Assembly (NCBI GenBank): GCA_964035575.1 | Contig: OZ037887.1 | Span: 62,001 to 126,000 of the forward strand | DNA length: 64,000 bases | Direction: 5' to 3' | Origin: Rhynchopus sp. YZ270_cl-10 | Taxonomy: Eukaryota > Euglenozoa > Diplonemea > Diplonemida > Diplonemidae | Part shown: positions 1 through 10,898 of the stretch, piece by piece | Position numbering within the stretch: position 1 is the first letter of the stretch | How the letters are laid out: every line of letters begins with the position of its first letter | Program-made: the position numbers and the translations under genes | The notes under the pieces: model-generated | Seen by the model: only the letters and a program-made list of their open reading frames with translations | The model's database searches: none | Told to the model about the DNA's origin: nothing

Positions 1-203
1 TCAAAAAAAGATGCACTGAGGGGTTACCCTGGGAATGGATACGTGCTTTTTGCTCCTCTCACCTTATGCTTGTGGAAATGGAAATGGAAAAGTGTTTCAA
101 CCTATGCAATCAATAAATTGGTAGCACAGGTATAGGGATCAACAAAAATGTTCCCAACAAATGGCAAAGTAAAGGGGGTCAGAAAAAAGAGAGAAAGGTT
201 TGC

Positions 204-234
204 AAGATGACCCTAAGCCTCTCGTGCTTAGTCC
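204..234 (+). repeat. Hairpin cassette, class H1
   Basis: Short imperfect hairpin. The left arm AAGATGACCCTAAGC and the right arm GTGCTTAGTC flank the loop CTCTC. It is a good copy of the commonest hairpin class in the window and sits in AT-rich non-coding DNA. Confidence 0.7.
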
Positions 235-249
235 AGAGTTGTATAGGTC

Positions 250-354
250 CCGTATTCGTACAAAGTATCGACCGTAAAAAAGATCGAACTTCCAGAAAAA
301 TCCTGAAAAGGTCGAGAACAATATTACGGTCAATAATTTTTTGTACGAATACGG
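250..354. mobile_element. Fold-back MITE-like element, F family (copy 1)
   Basis: A 105-bp element with inverted ends CCGTATTCGTAC and GTACGAATACGG. The interior reads CGTAAAAAAGATCGAAC, then TTCCAGAAAAATCCTGAAAA, and later TTACGGTC. The same interior recurs near 13.4-13.7 kb and 52.3-52.4 kb. There is no coding capacity and no clear target-site duplication. Confidence 0.65.
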
Positions 355-814
355 TCTTTGTATGTGGGATACAATGTTTATGTGGGGATTTTTTTTTTCC
401 CATTTTTGGGGTTTGGAGCTAGTCCCCATAGGCCAAGACGCGCAGCCCACACTGCCTCAGCAGAGCAAAAGAGAACAGGATTAGTACCAAGAAATTAGTT
501 CCATAGACTTTCAAGTCAAAGAAGAGAAAGTACAAAGGACGTTCTAGATACATCCAGTCTTTAAAAAAAAATGAAGAAAAGAGCAAAAGCAATTGGGCAG
601 AAAGTAAAAAAAATATATAAAATTTTAAGAACGCAGTGTGGGTTTGTGTGTCCACATAACACATTGATTGACGTGCGGTGCGGACCGTACCCTGTGCGTT
701 CTTCGAGTCTCATATAAGAACAGTATTTATGCAAAAAAGATAACATGTGAACTGTGATTCGTCAGCAACGCTCTCTCTCTGGGAAAGCAGGGGAAAAAAA
801 GGAAAGAAAAATTG

Positions 815-850
815 AAAGATGAGTATGCCTCATGTGCACACACAACTTTG
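815..850 (+). repeat. Hairpin cassette, class H2
   Basis: The left arm AAAGATGAGTATGCC and the right arm GTGCACACACAACTTT flank a short loop. It belongs to the AAGATG...CATCTT hairpin class. Confidence 0.6.
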
Positions 851-1109
851 AATTCATCTTTGAAAACTGGGCAGAAAGAGAATGCTGGGTTTTTTGTTAA
901 TGCTGATTTTTCAAAAAGGCTGATTGACGGAACTGCGTTACGCTTTAGTGCGGACACAAGACTAGAAACAGATAAGAAGAAGAAGTCAAAGGGTGAAGAG
1001 AGAGACAACTGTATTGTTGCATCCACAAAAACTAAGATAGGTTCTACTCAGTCCCGAACAAGGATTGGGATGCGTTGTCTCACCTCTACGAGAGTGGGGT
1101 TTTTTTTTT

Positions 1110-1214
1110 GAAAACTTGGTTGTATTAGTGTAGCCACCCTAGAGTGTGTTCCACTATAGTTTTTTGAAAACTTGGTTGTTTTAGTGTAGACACCCGAAGA
1201 TGAACTCCACTATA
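1110..1214 (+). repeat. Two tandem hairpin cassettes, class H5
   Basis: Two adjacent copies (1110-1159 and 1166-1214) each start GAAAACTTGGTTGT and continue into a hairpin with arms TAGTGTAG and CTCCACTA or TTCCACTA. The first loop contains CCCTAGAGTGTG and the second ACACCCGAAGATGAA. They lie just beyond the stop codon of the small minus-strand gene, so in its transcript they would fall in the 3' flank. Confidence 0.7.
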
Positions 1215-1224
1215 CTACACGCGT

Positions 1225-1698
1225 CTAAGTGATGCCGGAGTTACTCCATGCAATGCTCATGGCGGTCGTCGTCGTCCAGTCTCGATTGGGCGGCGGCGGC
1301 GGCACTGGCTTCCTGGCTGCAGTCAACCCACGGTCGGGTGGGGGCGGCGGCGGGGGCTTGTTCTTCAGCGCCTTGTGAGGCGTCTTGACCTTCCCACCGG
1401 TGGTGCACGTCATGGTGGGGGTCGCTGTTGTTGTGGCTCCTGCGGGGAAGCAGGCGCCGGGTGTCTCGTCTTCGGTGCAAGTCGCTGCTGCTGCTCGCAC
1501 CAACATCGCAAGCGCTACGGCCCGCGGTGTCACGTCATGTGGCGGTTGCACCGCCGTTTCCTCTTCTGCCACCTCTATCGTGAGCTGCGAGATCAGCCCC
1601 GATAGAGTGCATGCAGCTGACACCAGGTCGGCCGCATCACACCACTCATCCTCAGTCATCGCTTCAGCCGTCATAGCCCGCGCCTGAGCAATCGCCAT
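1225..1698 (-). CDS. Small Ala/Thr/Pro-rich hypothetical protein
   Basis: A 157-residue reading frame that I do not recognise. It stands out as a GC-rich island in AT-rich DNA, as the surer genes do. The first third is acidic and alanine-rich and looks helical (residues 1-60, containing EDEWCDAADLV). The C-terminal part has two polyproline runs (KPPPPPPP and PPPPP), the kind of sequence that binds SH3, EVH1 or profilin domains; no named domain is visible. I chose the ATG at 1698; an in-frame ATG at 1725 would add nine residues (MTLLLRRYD). It points the same way as every other gene here. A pair of H5 hairpins follows its stop codon. It could be the last exon of a larger gene, but I see no exon upstream. 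Confidence 0.55.
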   Translation of the reverse strand: MAIAQARAMTAEAMTEDEWCDAADLVSAACTLSGLISQLTIEVAEEETAVQPPHDVTPRAVALAMLVRAAAATCTEDETPGACFPAGATTTATPTMTCTTGGKVKTPHKALKNKPPPPPPPDRGLTAARKPVPPPPPNRDWTTTTAMSIAWSNSGIT

Positions 1699-2068
1699 AT
1701 CATATCTCCTTAAAAGGAGAGTCATATTCGCGTGTAGTATGGTGGGAGAGGGCGAACCCCCTCCCTTCCTCCTGTATGGGGGACTCCACTGGTGGGGACC
1801 AATGAAGTACAGTTTTTTTTTGTTTTTTGTTGTTGCTTAAAAAATTGTGTTGACACCAACTAGGTACAAATGATCCATACTCAATGTTTGTTGAACTGCA
1901 GAAAGGTATGACACAGCTTGTCCTATTTTTGGTCTCTCTCAGAGTGATTTTTTTCTCTTTTTTTCTGTTCTTCTTTTTTTCCATTTTGAATGATTTTTTG
2001 AAGTAGTTTGCAAAGGATTCTTGTGTGCTTCTGTGGGGGAAAAAGTAATTTTGATACACTTTTTCTCC

Positions 2069-2120
2069 GGCGTTACATCATGATGTTACGTTATAACGTT
2101 GTATCATTTGTTATAACGCC
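2069..2120. repeat. TAACGTTATAACG-type palindromic element
   Basis: A short fold-back with ends GGCGTTA and TTATAACGCC. The interior contains ACGTTATAACGTT, and the same motif builds a 91-bp relative at 11318-11408. No target duplication is clear. Confidence 0.5.
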
Positions 2121-2307
2121 ATATGTTGGGGCAAAATAACAAATAAGAATGCAAACGCCTCACTGAGGCTGGAATAATAATAATAAAATAACAAGCTAGC
2201 CGTTTTGTTTTTCGGTTTCCTATTTTCAAAAATAACTCGAAAAATAGGTATGCAAAAAAAAAGGGGGAGAGTGTTTGGTTACGACATAAGTTTTTACACT
2301 TAATTGT

Positions 2308-3228
2308 TGGTGTGGCTGAAACCAGCAAATTTCACTGCTAAAGAACTGCTAACAAACTGCTAAATAATACCCTTTTTTTAGGGGTGGTGTATAAAAAAAT
2401 TTTTTTACCTTGGTTTTTCCACTCCCCCTGTTGGCGTGCCTCCACTCTTGCATACCCATGTGTGACCCCACCGTTGAACGCAATCGACTCGCTGAGTCAA
2501 AAGAACGCACAGAACGGGGCTGGAAAAAAATCACGAAAAACGCGTACCGTGCGCCTGCGGCGCCCACAAAGTGAGTTTTCCCCCTGAGTATGCTGTGTAT
2601 GCTGTGTATACTGTGTATACTGTGTATACTGTGTATACTGTGTATACTGTGTATACTGTGTATACTGTGTATACTGTGTATACTGTGTATACTGTGTATA
2701 CTGTGTATACTGTGTATACTGTGTATACTGTGTATACTGTGTATACTGTGTATACTGTGTATACTGTGTATACTGTGTATACTGTGTATACTGTGTATAC
2801 TGTGTATACTGTGTATACTGTGTATACTGTGTATACTGTGTATACTGTGTATACTGTGTATACTGTGTATACTGTGTATACTGTGTATACTGTGTATACT
2901 GTGTATACTGTGTATACTGTGTATACTGTGTATACTGTGTATACTGTGTATACTGTGTATACTGTGTATACTGTGTATACTGTGTATACTGGGGAAATTG
3001 ACCAAAAACGAGAACTTGTCCATTTCGGCGAATTGACCCCACCACTGGCCGGACGGATTCCGGAAATGCAAATGCCGGCGTTAAAAAGCTCACCAACGAA
3101 AAAAAAAAATTTTTTTCCAACACCCGTGGGGAAAATTTTTTTTATACACCACCCCCCCAAAAATGCATGCTAACAAAGTGCTAACAAACTGCTAAATAAT
3201 ACCCTTTTTTTTGGGTTCAGCCACACCA
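2308..3228. mobile_element. Non-autonomous TIR element, TGGTG family, with 9-bp minisatellite
   Basis: A 921-bp element with inverted ends TGGTGTGGCTGAA and TTCAGCCACACCA, flanked by the 5-bp duplication ATTGT. Inside, the stretch GTGCTAACAAACTGCTAAAT plus about 14 bp occurs as a direct repeat next to each end. Within these lies a second inverted pair: GGGGTGGTGTATAAAAAAA near 2381 and its complement near 3135-3155, suggesting one element nested in another. The centre holds about 44 copies of a 9-bp unit (CTGTGTATA). Left of the array is an inverted copy of a core module shared with the elements at 6.1, 16.5 and 28.2 kb. There is no transposase; open frames over the array are a product of the repeat. 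Confidence 0.85.
2590..2992. repeat. 9-bp minisatellite (CTGTGTATA)n
   Basis: About 44 near-perfect copies of a 9-bp unit inside the TIR element at 2308-3228. The first few units are shorter variants (GTATGCTGT). It is related to the 7-bp CTGTGTA arrays at 6.3 kb and 36.5 kb by insertion of TA. Confidence 0.95.
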
Positions 3229-3373
3229 ATTGTCCAAATCGAAAAAAGAAAAAAAGGCTTGTAAGATTAACCTAAATGAAATACCGCAGTGTGCAAAGCG
3301 TTGTCCCCATCTGAGCGAATATGCTGCACTTGTACGTATTCGGAATACCAACCAAAAAAAAAAGAAGAATTAG

Positions 3374-3445
3374 CAGATGACCTAAGCCTCTCTGTTTGAA
3401 ATACAAAGCCCTCTGACAGTGCGTCATGATGCAGGCACACCTCCG
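3374..3445 (+). repeat. Composite of hairpin fragments (H1 + H3 + H9)
   Basis: The left arm of H1 (AGATGACCTAAGCCTCTC) runs straight into an H3 hairpin (GAAATACAAAGCCCTCTGAC, then AGTG). That runs into the start of a further module (GATGCAGGCACACCTCCGAC). Pieces of three classes joined end to end suggest modular exchange. Confidence 0.55.
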
Positions 3446-4404
3446 ACAGACCCACGGTATGATCTAGCCCACAGTTGAAAGCATAATGCAATCAATAAAT
3501 TGACAACATAGGGAGAGAAATGAAAGATGAACCCAGGCACATTGTGCTCGGACACACCTTTAAAAAAGGTTGGGGCAGATTCCTAATATTGCTACAAATG
3601 TCCTGTATATTTGGCGGCAGATGGTTGAAAAGAATAGGATAGAATGTCTTTAGTAAGAAGTGAGAAGTACACAAAAAATATGTGAAAAAAAAAAAAAAGA
3701 AGAACAAAAAAAAAGGGGGAGATAACGAAGACTCTGGATGCCACTCCAGATCTGTTATCACAAATGAAAAAGGTGGGGTTAGGAAACCTAAAGACTTACA
3801 AAGTGCATTGTGTCATCTTCATCACAAAAAAAAAAAAAAAAAAAGTGAAAAAAGGGGGTGTGGGAGGGAAAGGGAACGCACCTCACCTAAACAGACTCAG
3901 GTACGTTTTCGTTGCTTTTTTTTTTGTGTTTACAATAAACGCTTTTTTTCTCCCTTTTGGTGCAAATTTTTAACACCACAGTCAAAAACAGAGAAGAAAA
4001 AGAAACTAAGAACGGGGAAATAACTCGTGTTGCGTGCTGTTATGGGAACGGGGAAATGGGGAGTTGACACAGGGGGGAGGGGAGGGGACGGGGGAGTGGG
4101 GGTTGTACAATTGTGCACTATTTTATTTGTAGAGAGAAATGAGGGAGCTACGACTACTGGGGGGGGGGGGGGGGGGGAAACAAATATTTTATTTTGCACC
4201 TTTTTTCCCGTCAATTTGTTTACATCGAACATTGAACTACATAGGGAAGAAGATGGTGGGGAGGGGGACTGCTATTAAAAAAGAAAAGTTGGATAAATGA
4301 ATATGTCGCACATATTCACATCAATTAAAAAGGGGGGGAACATTCTTAAGCCTCTGATTTTGGTTATTACCGAATTGAAAAAAAAAAAAAAATAAAAGGT
4401 TTAT

Positions 4405-4440
4405 AAGATGACCCTAAAGCCTCTGTGTTTAGTCATCTTA
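4405..4440 (+). repeat. Hairpin cassette, class H1
   Basis: Arms AAGATGACCCTAAAGC and GTTTAGTCATCTT flank the loop CTCTGT. An H4 cassette follows ten bases later. Confidence 0.7.
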
Positions 4441-4449
4441 AAATAAAAG

Positions 4450-4494
4450 TGAAGTTGATAGTGCAAAAACGACTCTGGGACGCAACTGGCACTG
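4450..4494 (+). repeat. Hairpin cassette, class H4
   Basis: Starts GAAGTTGATAGTGCAAAAAC and pairs with GGGACGCAACTGGCACTGC. It is a diverged member of the GTTGAAAGTGC...GGCACTGAC class. Confidence 0.55.
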
Positions 4495-5714
4495 CTGATC
4501 TGGTAAAATAAAATTGTGAATAACAAAACCCCCTCCGTTTGCAGGCATCAACGGGAATATGGGAAAAATATGGGTAGGAAAATGCAGCAGTGAGGAACAC
4601 CCCACTACGTAGAACCACCCTTAAACATAGCGGCAGTCCCAGCAACGCAGTTGTCTAGCAGTTTTGCGTCTACCTAAACACCTAGGTAGGTTACAGTAAA
4701 AAAGAAAAAAAAAAGAAAAAAAAAGGGGGAATGTTTCATAATGAAACCGTAGTGGGGAAGCGGTGATGGGATGGGTGGAGTGATTGATTGATTTTCTCTT
4801 TGTGGGGAAAAGGGGGTGGGAGGAAGGGAGAAGGGGGGAGGGGAGAGAAAGGAGTGCTGATAGACCAACAATAAGAAGAGCTGAAAGATGTACAAAGGGG
4901 GGGAGGGTGCAAAAAAGGCACACAGACATCATTTACAACAGAGAAAGAAAAAGAAGAAAAAAAAAAAAGAGATTCGGCGGAACCCAGCTACACTAAAAAG
5001 GTGGGCAACAAACAGACACACGAAAAAAAAAAAGAGCCAAATCTGTGCGTCAACTTTCAAAAAAAAATTAGTACGTTTTATTTTTGTGGTGTTTTCGACA
5101 ATTTTCTTTTTGTCTCACCCACCCTGGTGAAAATTTAGGGCAATTTTGCCGAAGGGAACTTTTTTTTTTTCCTTTTTTTTGGTCCGACAGCACGGTAAAT
5201 TTTTGAAACCAATGCCTACACAGAGGAGTGATCAGGCCTCAAAAAAATATATTAAAAAAGGTATACGCCTTGTTGTGTAAATCGTAATAAGATGGAACTT
5301 CCAAATTGGCGACTAGTCACTCGTAGGTGAATTTATACAAAAAGTCCAATTATGTGGAAATGCCTTTTGCGTCGAGAGAGGCATTTTTAGGACACTTTCG
5401 CTAAGAAAAATATAAAAAAAAAAGCTGGTCAAATCATACCACGCCTCTGAGCACTGCTCAGTCACCTGAAGGGGGGAGAAAAAAGCTTGAAAAAGAGCCA
5501 GAATAGAGGAAAGAAGAAGAAGGGGAAAAATTGGAAAATAGATGTGCACTGTACGCGCTTTTTCCTTGTATTTTCCTTTTTTCTGTGTTGTTGTTGTTGT
5601 TTTTTTTTCTGATAGAGAGGGGGGAAAAGAGTGCAGAAGCGGGCATGTTTCTTTGTATGGTTGAATTCGTTAGTCTGGTGAAATAAAGAGAAAAATACTG
5701 TTTCTTTTTTTTTT

Positions 5715-5772
5715 GAAAACTTGGTTGTATCACTAATACGTAGTGTAGCCACCCTAGAGTGTGCTCCACTAT
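5715..5772 (+). repeat. Hairpin cassette, class H5
   Basis: GAAAACTTGGTTGTAT leads into a hairpin with arms TAGTGTAGCCAC and GTGTGCTCCACTA. This copy has a short insertion (CACTAATACG) between leader and hairpin. Confidence 0.65.
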
Positions 5773-5811
5773 TTTTTTTTCTTTCGTCCCCAAAAGAAAA
5801 AAGGAACATAT

Positions 5812-5855
5812 GTAAAGTGAACCTAAGCCCACTCACCGCGCTTGGCCACCTTTAA
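5812..5855 (+). repeat. Hairpin cassette, diverged class H1
   Basis: AAAGTGAACCTAAGCCCACT pairs imperfectly with GCGCTTGGCCACCTTT. The usual CTCTCGT loop is changed. Confidence 0.45.
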
Positions 5856-6056
5856 AAAAACACTGTAGTCTTCACTACAATAAAAAATATAAAGAAAAAC
5901 GATGCCCCATTTTGGGACAATATAAAAAAAAAAAAAAATGTATTCAGTTGTGAGCCCTTTGTTTGATTGACACAAAGACAGTGGGGAACGGGGTACTGCC
6001 TGGTTCACTATATTTATTTTTTTTTTTTTGTACTGTGTATTCTTTTGTTACCACAG

Positions 6057-6767
6057 CAGGGCGCGCGCTAACTTTTCGGAAATTTCCCGAAAAAATGGAT
6101 ATCGGGTCCAAAAAAATGTACCTACAGGAAGTATGTGAAGGGGGGCAGAAAAATCAGGGTCATGATACATTTCCGAGAAAATCCCGGGCTGTGGTGGGGG
6201 ATATACGGAAAAATGGACAAAATTTTGGTGACTTAAATTTTCACAAAATATGAACCATAGTGGCATACTCGTAAACAAGGGTCATTTTCAGGTCTTTCGG
6301 ACAGCCAGTACACAGTACACAGTACACAGTACACAGTACACAGTACACAGTACACAGTACACAGTACACAGTACACAGTACACAGTACACAGTACACAGT
6401 ACACAGTACACAGTACACAGTACACAGTACACAGTACACAGTACACAGTACACAGTACCGCGACACTTCACCGGCCAACACCGGCAAACATCATGGGGGG
6501 GGTGGGGAACAGGTAGCGCCGCAGGCGCACGGTACCCAACTTTTTTCTTTTTTATTTCCCCTTTTCTCTGCTTTCTATTGATTGCGCGAGCCGATTGCTC
6601 TCCACGGTGGGGTCACATGTGTGTCCAAAAACTATCTGAAGTGCCCTTACTGTACAATATGGGATGCTCTGATTTTCTTAAGGAAATCGTGTAATCAAAA
6701 AATTTTTGTACCGCGAAAAAACCTCGAAAAAACCGGGTGTGAGGGTGTGGATTTAGCGCGCGGCCTG
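6057..6767. mobile_element. hAT-like non-autonomous element with 7-bp minisatellite
   Basis: A 711-bp element with inverted ends CAGGGCGCGCGCTAA and TTAGCGCGCGGCCTG (one mismatch), flanked by a perfect 8-bp duplication TACCACAG. Eight-base duplications and CAGGG-type ends are known features of the hAT superfamily; the assignment is inferred from the ends, because no transposase is present. Internally it has a (TACACAG)n array and the shared core module (GCGCCGCAGGCGCACGGTAC through CCACGGTGGGGTCACATG). Its left half resembles the element at 16539-17260. Confidence 0.85.
6303..6458. repeat. 7-bp minisatellite (TACACAG)n
   Basis: About 22 perfect copies. The unit is the reverse complement of CTGTGTA, the unit of the array at 36.5 kb, and is nested in the hAT-like element. 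Confidence 0.95.
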
Positions 6768-7001
6768 TACCACAGGGGGAAAAAAAAATAAAAAACACAA
6801 TGAAAGGCACTATAGTATGGGCTGTATTTCCAACAACCCACAACCACCCTTAGGGGGGGCTTTTCCCTCCCACTTTTTTTCTTCCTTTTTTTTTGGCCTG
6901 TTACTTTGGCCTCCAGAGTCTTAAAACCTGGTTTTTTTTTTTGGTACATCCAGAGAATGCAAAATGATGTACAAAAAAGTCGCGTTTCCCTTCTTTTTTT
7001 T

Positions 7002-7064
7002 GCTAAATTGCTGGATTAGTGTAGTTGCCTTGGTTGTGTTGACACAGTTGTGCAACCTCCACTT
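7002..7064 (+). repeat. Hairpin cassette, class H6
   Basis: Arms AGTGTAGTTGC and GCAACCTCCACT enclose an inner pairing, TGTGTTGACACA. The leader AAATTGCTGGATT is shared with the copies at 11.0 and 14.7 kb. Confidence 0.7.
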
Positions 7065-7261
7065 TCATTATTTTTTTTTCCCCCTCCCTTTTCCTTTTCC
7101 GCCCACTACTATGATAATGCGTTCACTATTTTCCATCACAATGTGTTGTGATGACTTCCACGGGGAAGAGAAGTCGTGCATAATACGAGGTCGAGTTTTG
7201 GCGCTGTGTTTGCTCTTTTGTACTTGATGCAACACACAACACCCGTAGAGGAAGAACAATT

Positions 7262-7297
7262 TGACTTGAAATACAAAGCCCTCCGACAGTGTACCTA
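7262..7297 (+). repeat. Hairpin cassette, class H3
   Basis: GACTTGAAATACAAAGCC and GACAGTGTACC flank CTCC. It is a member of the class typified at 46263. Confidence 0.65.
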
Positions 7298-7995
7298 AAA
7301 AAGAGCGGGTAAAATTTGTTGTGAGATGGATGTAACCTGTCCGGTACAGAGCATCTTGGACAGAAGATATGGGTCAAGTGGTCCTCTGGTGAGGATATCG
7401 CAGTTACAAAGGGAAAGGTAACGAAGTCGCGTATGATGCAAGAACACGAAGGATGCAGGCACCAAACCTCAGTAAAAAACTGTTGAATTTGAAGAAGAAA
7501 AAAGAAATGTGTTTTGAAACAATAAAAAAAAAATGTGTGTCGCACACACATCATGTGACCACCCATAGTTATCTGTGTAGGGGGGAATAAACCACGTTGC
7601 TTGTGTGGCTGTCATATCCTATGGTAAAGGTAAAACCTGGGAGGTGCAAAACGCCACCGGAGATTGAAAATGTTTTTTTTGTTTGTTTTGAAAGTGCTTT
7701 GTGCTCTGTTTAATTTTGCTATAGTATTTTGACTTATAGTATTTTGCAATAGTTTTGTAGACCACCGGTGGAGATGCAAGACACCGTGCACCTGGCTATC
7801 AAAGGATAGCACCTTTCAAAAAAAAGGAAGAAAAGAAAAATAAAAACGAGTCAGATACCATCATCATCAGGAGGGTAAAATGGTTGCAAAATTATTTGCA
7901 AGCTGTTTCCTTCCTTGCGCTTTCTGCGTGTGATTAAAAGGTGTTCATTCAAAAAACAAATGCCTTAAAATACAAAACCCTCTTTTGACAGTGTA

Positions 7996-8082
7996 CCACC
8001 TGATTTTTACCCCGCGAAGAGGCCCGAAAAGGCCAAACCCCACCCATTTTACCCAGCCTTTACGCGGGTAAAAATCAGGTGG
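7996..8082. mobile_element. 87-bp MITE inserted in an H3 hairpin
   Basis: Inverted ends CCACCTGATTTTTACCC and GGGTAAAAATCAGGTGG are flanked by a perfect 5-bp duplication GTGTA. The target is the right arm of an H3 hairpin cassette that starts near 7966, so the hairpin was there first. Confidence 0.85.
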
Positions 8083-8116
8083 GTGTATCAATAAAAAGAA
8101 AAGAAAAAATAGAAAC

Positions 8117-8305
8117 TTAACACTCATCACACGATAAAACCCATGGGAGAGGTTGTGGTGAAACGCACACACTGTGTGTTTCACCGCACTGGGGAAACAC
8201 ACAGTCCGGAATTTGCGTCGGCGCCAAAGCTCCCTTGGGGACCTCCGACACCACCTTTATCTCCTCCCACTTGACATCGTCCAGACGCATGTCTGCCCGG
8301 GACAT
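8117..8305 (-). CDS. Weak small open frame (62 codons)
   Basis: A short frame beginning MSRADMRLDDVKWEEIKVV whose first 40 codons look protein-like and locally GC-rich. After that it enters repeats (GTGTGTTTC-type palindromes). A 20-base direct repeat (TTGTGGTGAAACGCACACAC) lies near its start (about 8334) and near its end (about 8152). It could be a relic first exon or chance. I do not recognise the sequence. Confidence 0.2.
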   Translation of the reverse strand: MSRADMRLDDVKWEEIKVVSEVPKGALAPTQIPDCVFPQCGETHSVCVSPQPLPWVLSCDEC

Positions 8306-9495
8306 TTTATTTTTGTAGAGGTTGTGTAAGATTTGTGGTGAAACGCACACACCTCGACCTGTTTGGTGAGGAGTGGCTCTGCAGCGCGGTTCGTTTCTAG
8401 AACCGCAAAGTGTGTTCAAAATGCTTCGTTTCTATTTCCTCCTTCATTTCATGAGGTGACAAAAAAAAAAAAAACAGTCCCAACGCTCTTGGGTAGCGAA
8501 GCCCCCAAAAAAAAATCGGAAGCGTTTTTGTATGATTTTTTCTTCTTCTTTTTTTTTGCGTTACGTTTGTTTTTTTGATTTCACTAAAGGCGTCAGACAG
8601 AATAACGATTTTGGTATCAGATCACAGGGGGCAGGGGGGAGCATACAAGGCAGTCAGAAAGCTAAGCAGATATACAAAAAAAAAACTGTGGTTGTTGATG
8701 CAGGCACCTCCGACTGACCCACGTACGATGCCAGTCATCCAGATGAAAGCACAAAGTACCCTGCAACCTACAACAGTAGAAAGGGGAAAAAAAAGTATTT
8801 CATATACTTTCAATTCAGGAGAACAGAAAGCATTTGAGAGGGTGTTTGAAAGTTTGTTTGAGGGTGCACCAGCATTTTTTCTTTTTGAAAAAAAATAAAA
8901 AATATGCTACCGAAAAAAAAAAAAAGATCGGGTCTTTGTTTGTGCGCTAAAAGCAGGGCGTAACAAAAACGTGGAAAAAAATTGTGGGGCTTTCACACCC
9001 CTCAGAGGGTTCCGCTTGGGTCAAAAGGGGAAAAGGGGCAGATGTTAAAACAGAGGAGAAAAAAACTAAATAAAAAAAAGAGAGAATTATGAAGAGGAGA
9101 AAGGAGAAAACGCAATTATTTTAGTTTTAGTGCATCACAAAGAGAAATCGATCCAGAAAAACGCCTTTGTTTGGTAGCTAGAAACCAGGGTGCTAGAACA
9201 AGAAGCAAAAGACGAAAGTTGGCAAAGAATGAAACACTTTTTGGCCACCTAAATATTTAAAAAAAAACTGGACAAAAAGATTTCACAAATTCCAGAAAGC
9301 TTTTTACCACAGAAAAACAAAATGGTGAAACAAAAAAAAAAAAAAGGGTACTGTGAAGAAAGAGTGGAGATTGCACACAGGGGTGACAACTGCATTCTTT
9401 TACCACAAATTTTTGTTCGGGTTTGCACAAAAAAAAAAGTGCAGCGAGTATTGGCTTTGTCAGGAGAAAAAAGAAGACAATATCTTTTTAAAAAA

Positions 9496-9545
9496 ATTGT
9501 TGGAGTAGTTGCCTCGGTTTGTGTTGCCACAGTTGTGCAACACTT
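9496..9545 (+). repeat. Hairpin cassette, class H6
   Basis: AATTGTTGGAGTAGTTGCC pairs with TTGTGCAACACT around TGTGTTGCCACA. The outer stem is shortened compared with the 11.0-kb copy. Confidence 0.6.
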
Positions 9546-9795
9546 TTAAAAAAAGGGCCTTGAAAAAAATTAAAATGAGAGGAAGTGAAAACTTTGACGA
9601 ATGTCCCTCTTTCTCTCTCTCTCGCACACATCTCGAGCAGCAGTACAACAGCTGTGTACTGCTCTGTGAGGGAACATACAGTGAGACGCACAATCGGTGT
9701 TCACTTGATATGCGGGTATGTGTCCCTTGCTTTCTTTGGTCGCCGTTCGGAATATGCACAAAAGGTTGACCTATCGTGGGTAGGATGAACAACAA

Positions 9796-9857
9796 AGTGA
9801 ATTTGATAGTGCAAAACGCCTCGACACTCCGTGGTGTTATCGAACCCCCGGAGTGTT
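9796..9857 (+). repeat. Hairpin cassette, class H4 with second stem
   Basis: TTGATAGTGCAAAACGCCTC is followed by a second hairpin with arms ACACTCCG and CGGAGTGT around GTTATCGAAC. The second stem resembles a tRNA T-arm in outline, but no tRNA can be built around it. Confidence 0.55.
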
Positions 9858-10015
9858 GCGCTTGGGAGTGTTTACAGGGAAACTGTAAGCAGGTACACAA
9901 CAAACAACGAGCAAAGTAGAGAGTGACCGAGAAACAGAACAGAAGACATATTTCGTCTTGGAGAGCGGGAGTATTCCAAGTTGCTTTAAAACAAAAGATG
10001 AACAAAAATAAATGG

Positions 10016-10077
10016 TTCGAAAAATAAATGGGCCCCTCGTGCAGTCATTTATTTCACGTCAATTTATTTGTTCGAAT
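10016..10077. repeat. Fold-back element with TTCGAA ends
   Basis: Inverted ends TTCGAAAAATAAAT and ATTTATTTGTTCGAA enclose about 30 bp that includes CCCCTCGTGCAGTC. No target duplication is clear. Confidence 0.5.
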
Positions 10078-10530
10078 AAAAAGTTCGGAGGAGAAAAAGA
10101 CGCAGATGCTTTACTAAAGCAGGAGATTAAAAAAAGGAACAAACTTTAAAACACGCATCGGTCCTGGATGGACGGATCTGAAAAGAAAAGTGAAAAAAGG
10201 GACACGTGAAGATCACGCAGTGGTGGTGATTACACAGCATCAATTTTTCAAAAAAAAAAAATCACAAAGACTGGTAAAAAAAAAACTTGGATAACATCTT
10301 TCGGGAGTGAGGTTGGGCAGAAGTGAATTCTGTAGATGGGATGCAAAGGGGTTTTGGTTTGCTTTGTACAAGAGGGTGCCGTGTCGAAAGACAGGGATGG
10401 ATCCCTCCCCACTCCCCCCATTTGCGGGGATCTTTGCGGGTACCATAATTTGTCAACTTTTCTGGGTGTCAATAGAAATGGTGGATATAAAATGAAATAC
10501 TAACAAGAAACAAAAAATGGGGGGGAGGAT

Positions 10531-10581
10531 GAAGTTGAAAGTGCAAAACGCCTCTGGGCGCAGGTACTGACACTCCGTGGG
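10531..10581 (+). repeat. Hairpin cassette, class H4
   Basis: GAAGTTGAAAGTGCAAAACG and GCGCAGGTACTGACACTC flank CCTCTGG. It is one of the clearest H4 copies. Confidence 0.65.
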
Positions 10582-10898
10582 TAAAAAAAAAGAGAGAGAA
10601 GAGAAGAAGAGAAGTCAGAGGCTCGTCAGAGAAACAAAGACCGCTTGCGTGGTAACTGTACTCCCTGCCCTAAAACCTATGAAATAAAAAGAAAAGGAAA
10701 AAAAAAGGGGGGAAAAAAAATGGTGAGATGAGCCTAAGCTGCAGCCAAGCCAAAATCTTAAATGGGAAAGAGAAGAAACAGAATATAATTTTGCGATATG
10801 AAAAGCTTCTGGGTAAAAAAATTTGAACTGGTTTATTTTTAAAAGTCATCCAAAAAAAGATGTATCTTTTACGGGAAGAAGAAAAGAGAAACGTTTGT

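Noticed and set aside
2349-3173. Long open frames on both strands full of HSI, YTQ, YTV or CIL repeats
   Set aside because: All come from translating the 9-bp minisatellite, whose length is a multiple of three, so every frame stays open. No gene.
6233-6516. Open frames of repeated CVLCTVY or QYTVHST
   Set aside because: Product of the 7-bp minisatellite inside the hAT-like element.
9820-9857. Possible tRNA T-arm (GTTATCGAAC within a stem)
   Set aside because: The stem recurs within H4 modules at 19.6, 33.3 and 40.8 kb without acceptor, D or anticodon arms. It is a repeat, not a tRNA.
9460-10005. A 181-codon minus-strand frame
   Set aside because: It crosses H6 and H4 hairpin repeats and AT-rich DNA, with Cys/Phe/Ser-rich low-complexity composition. 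Not a gene.
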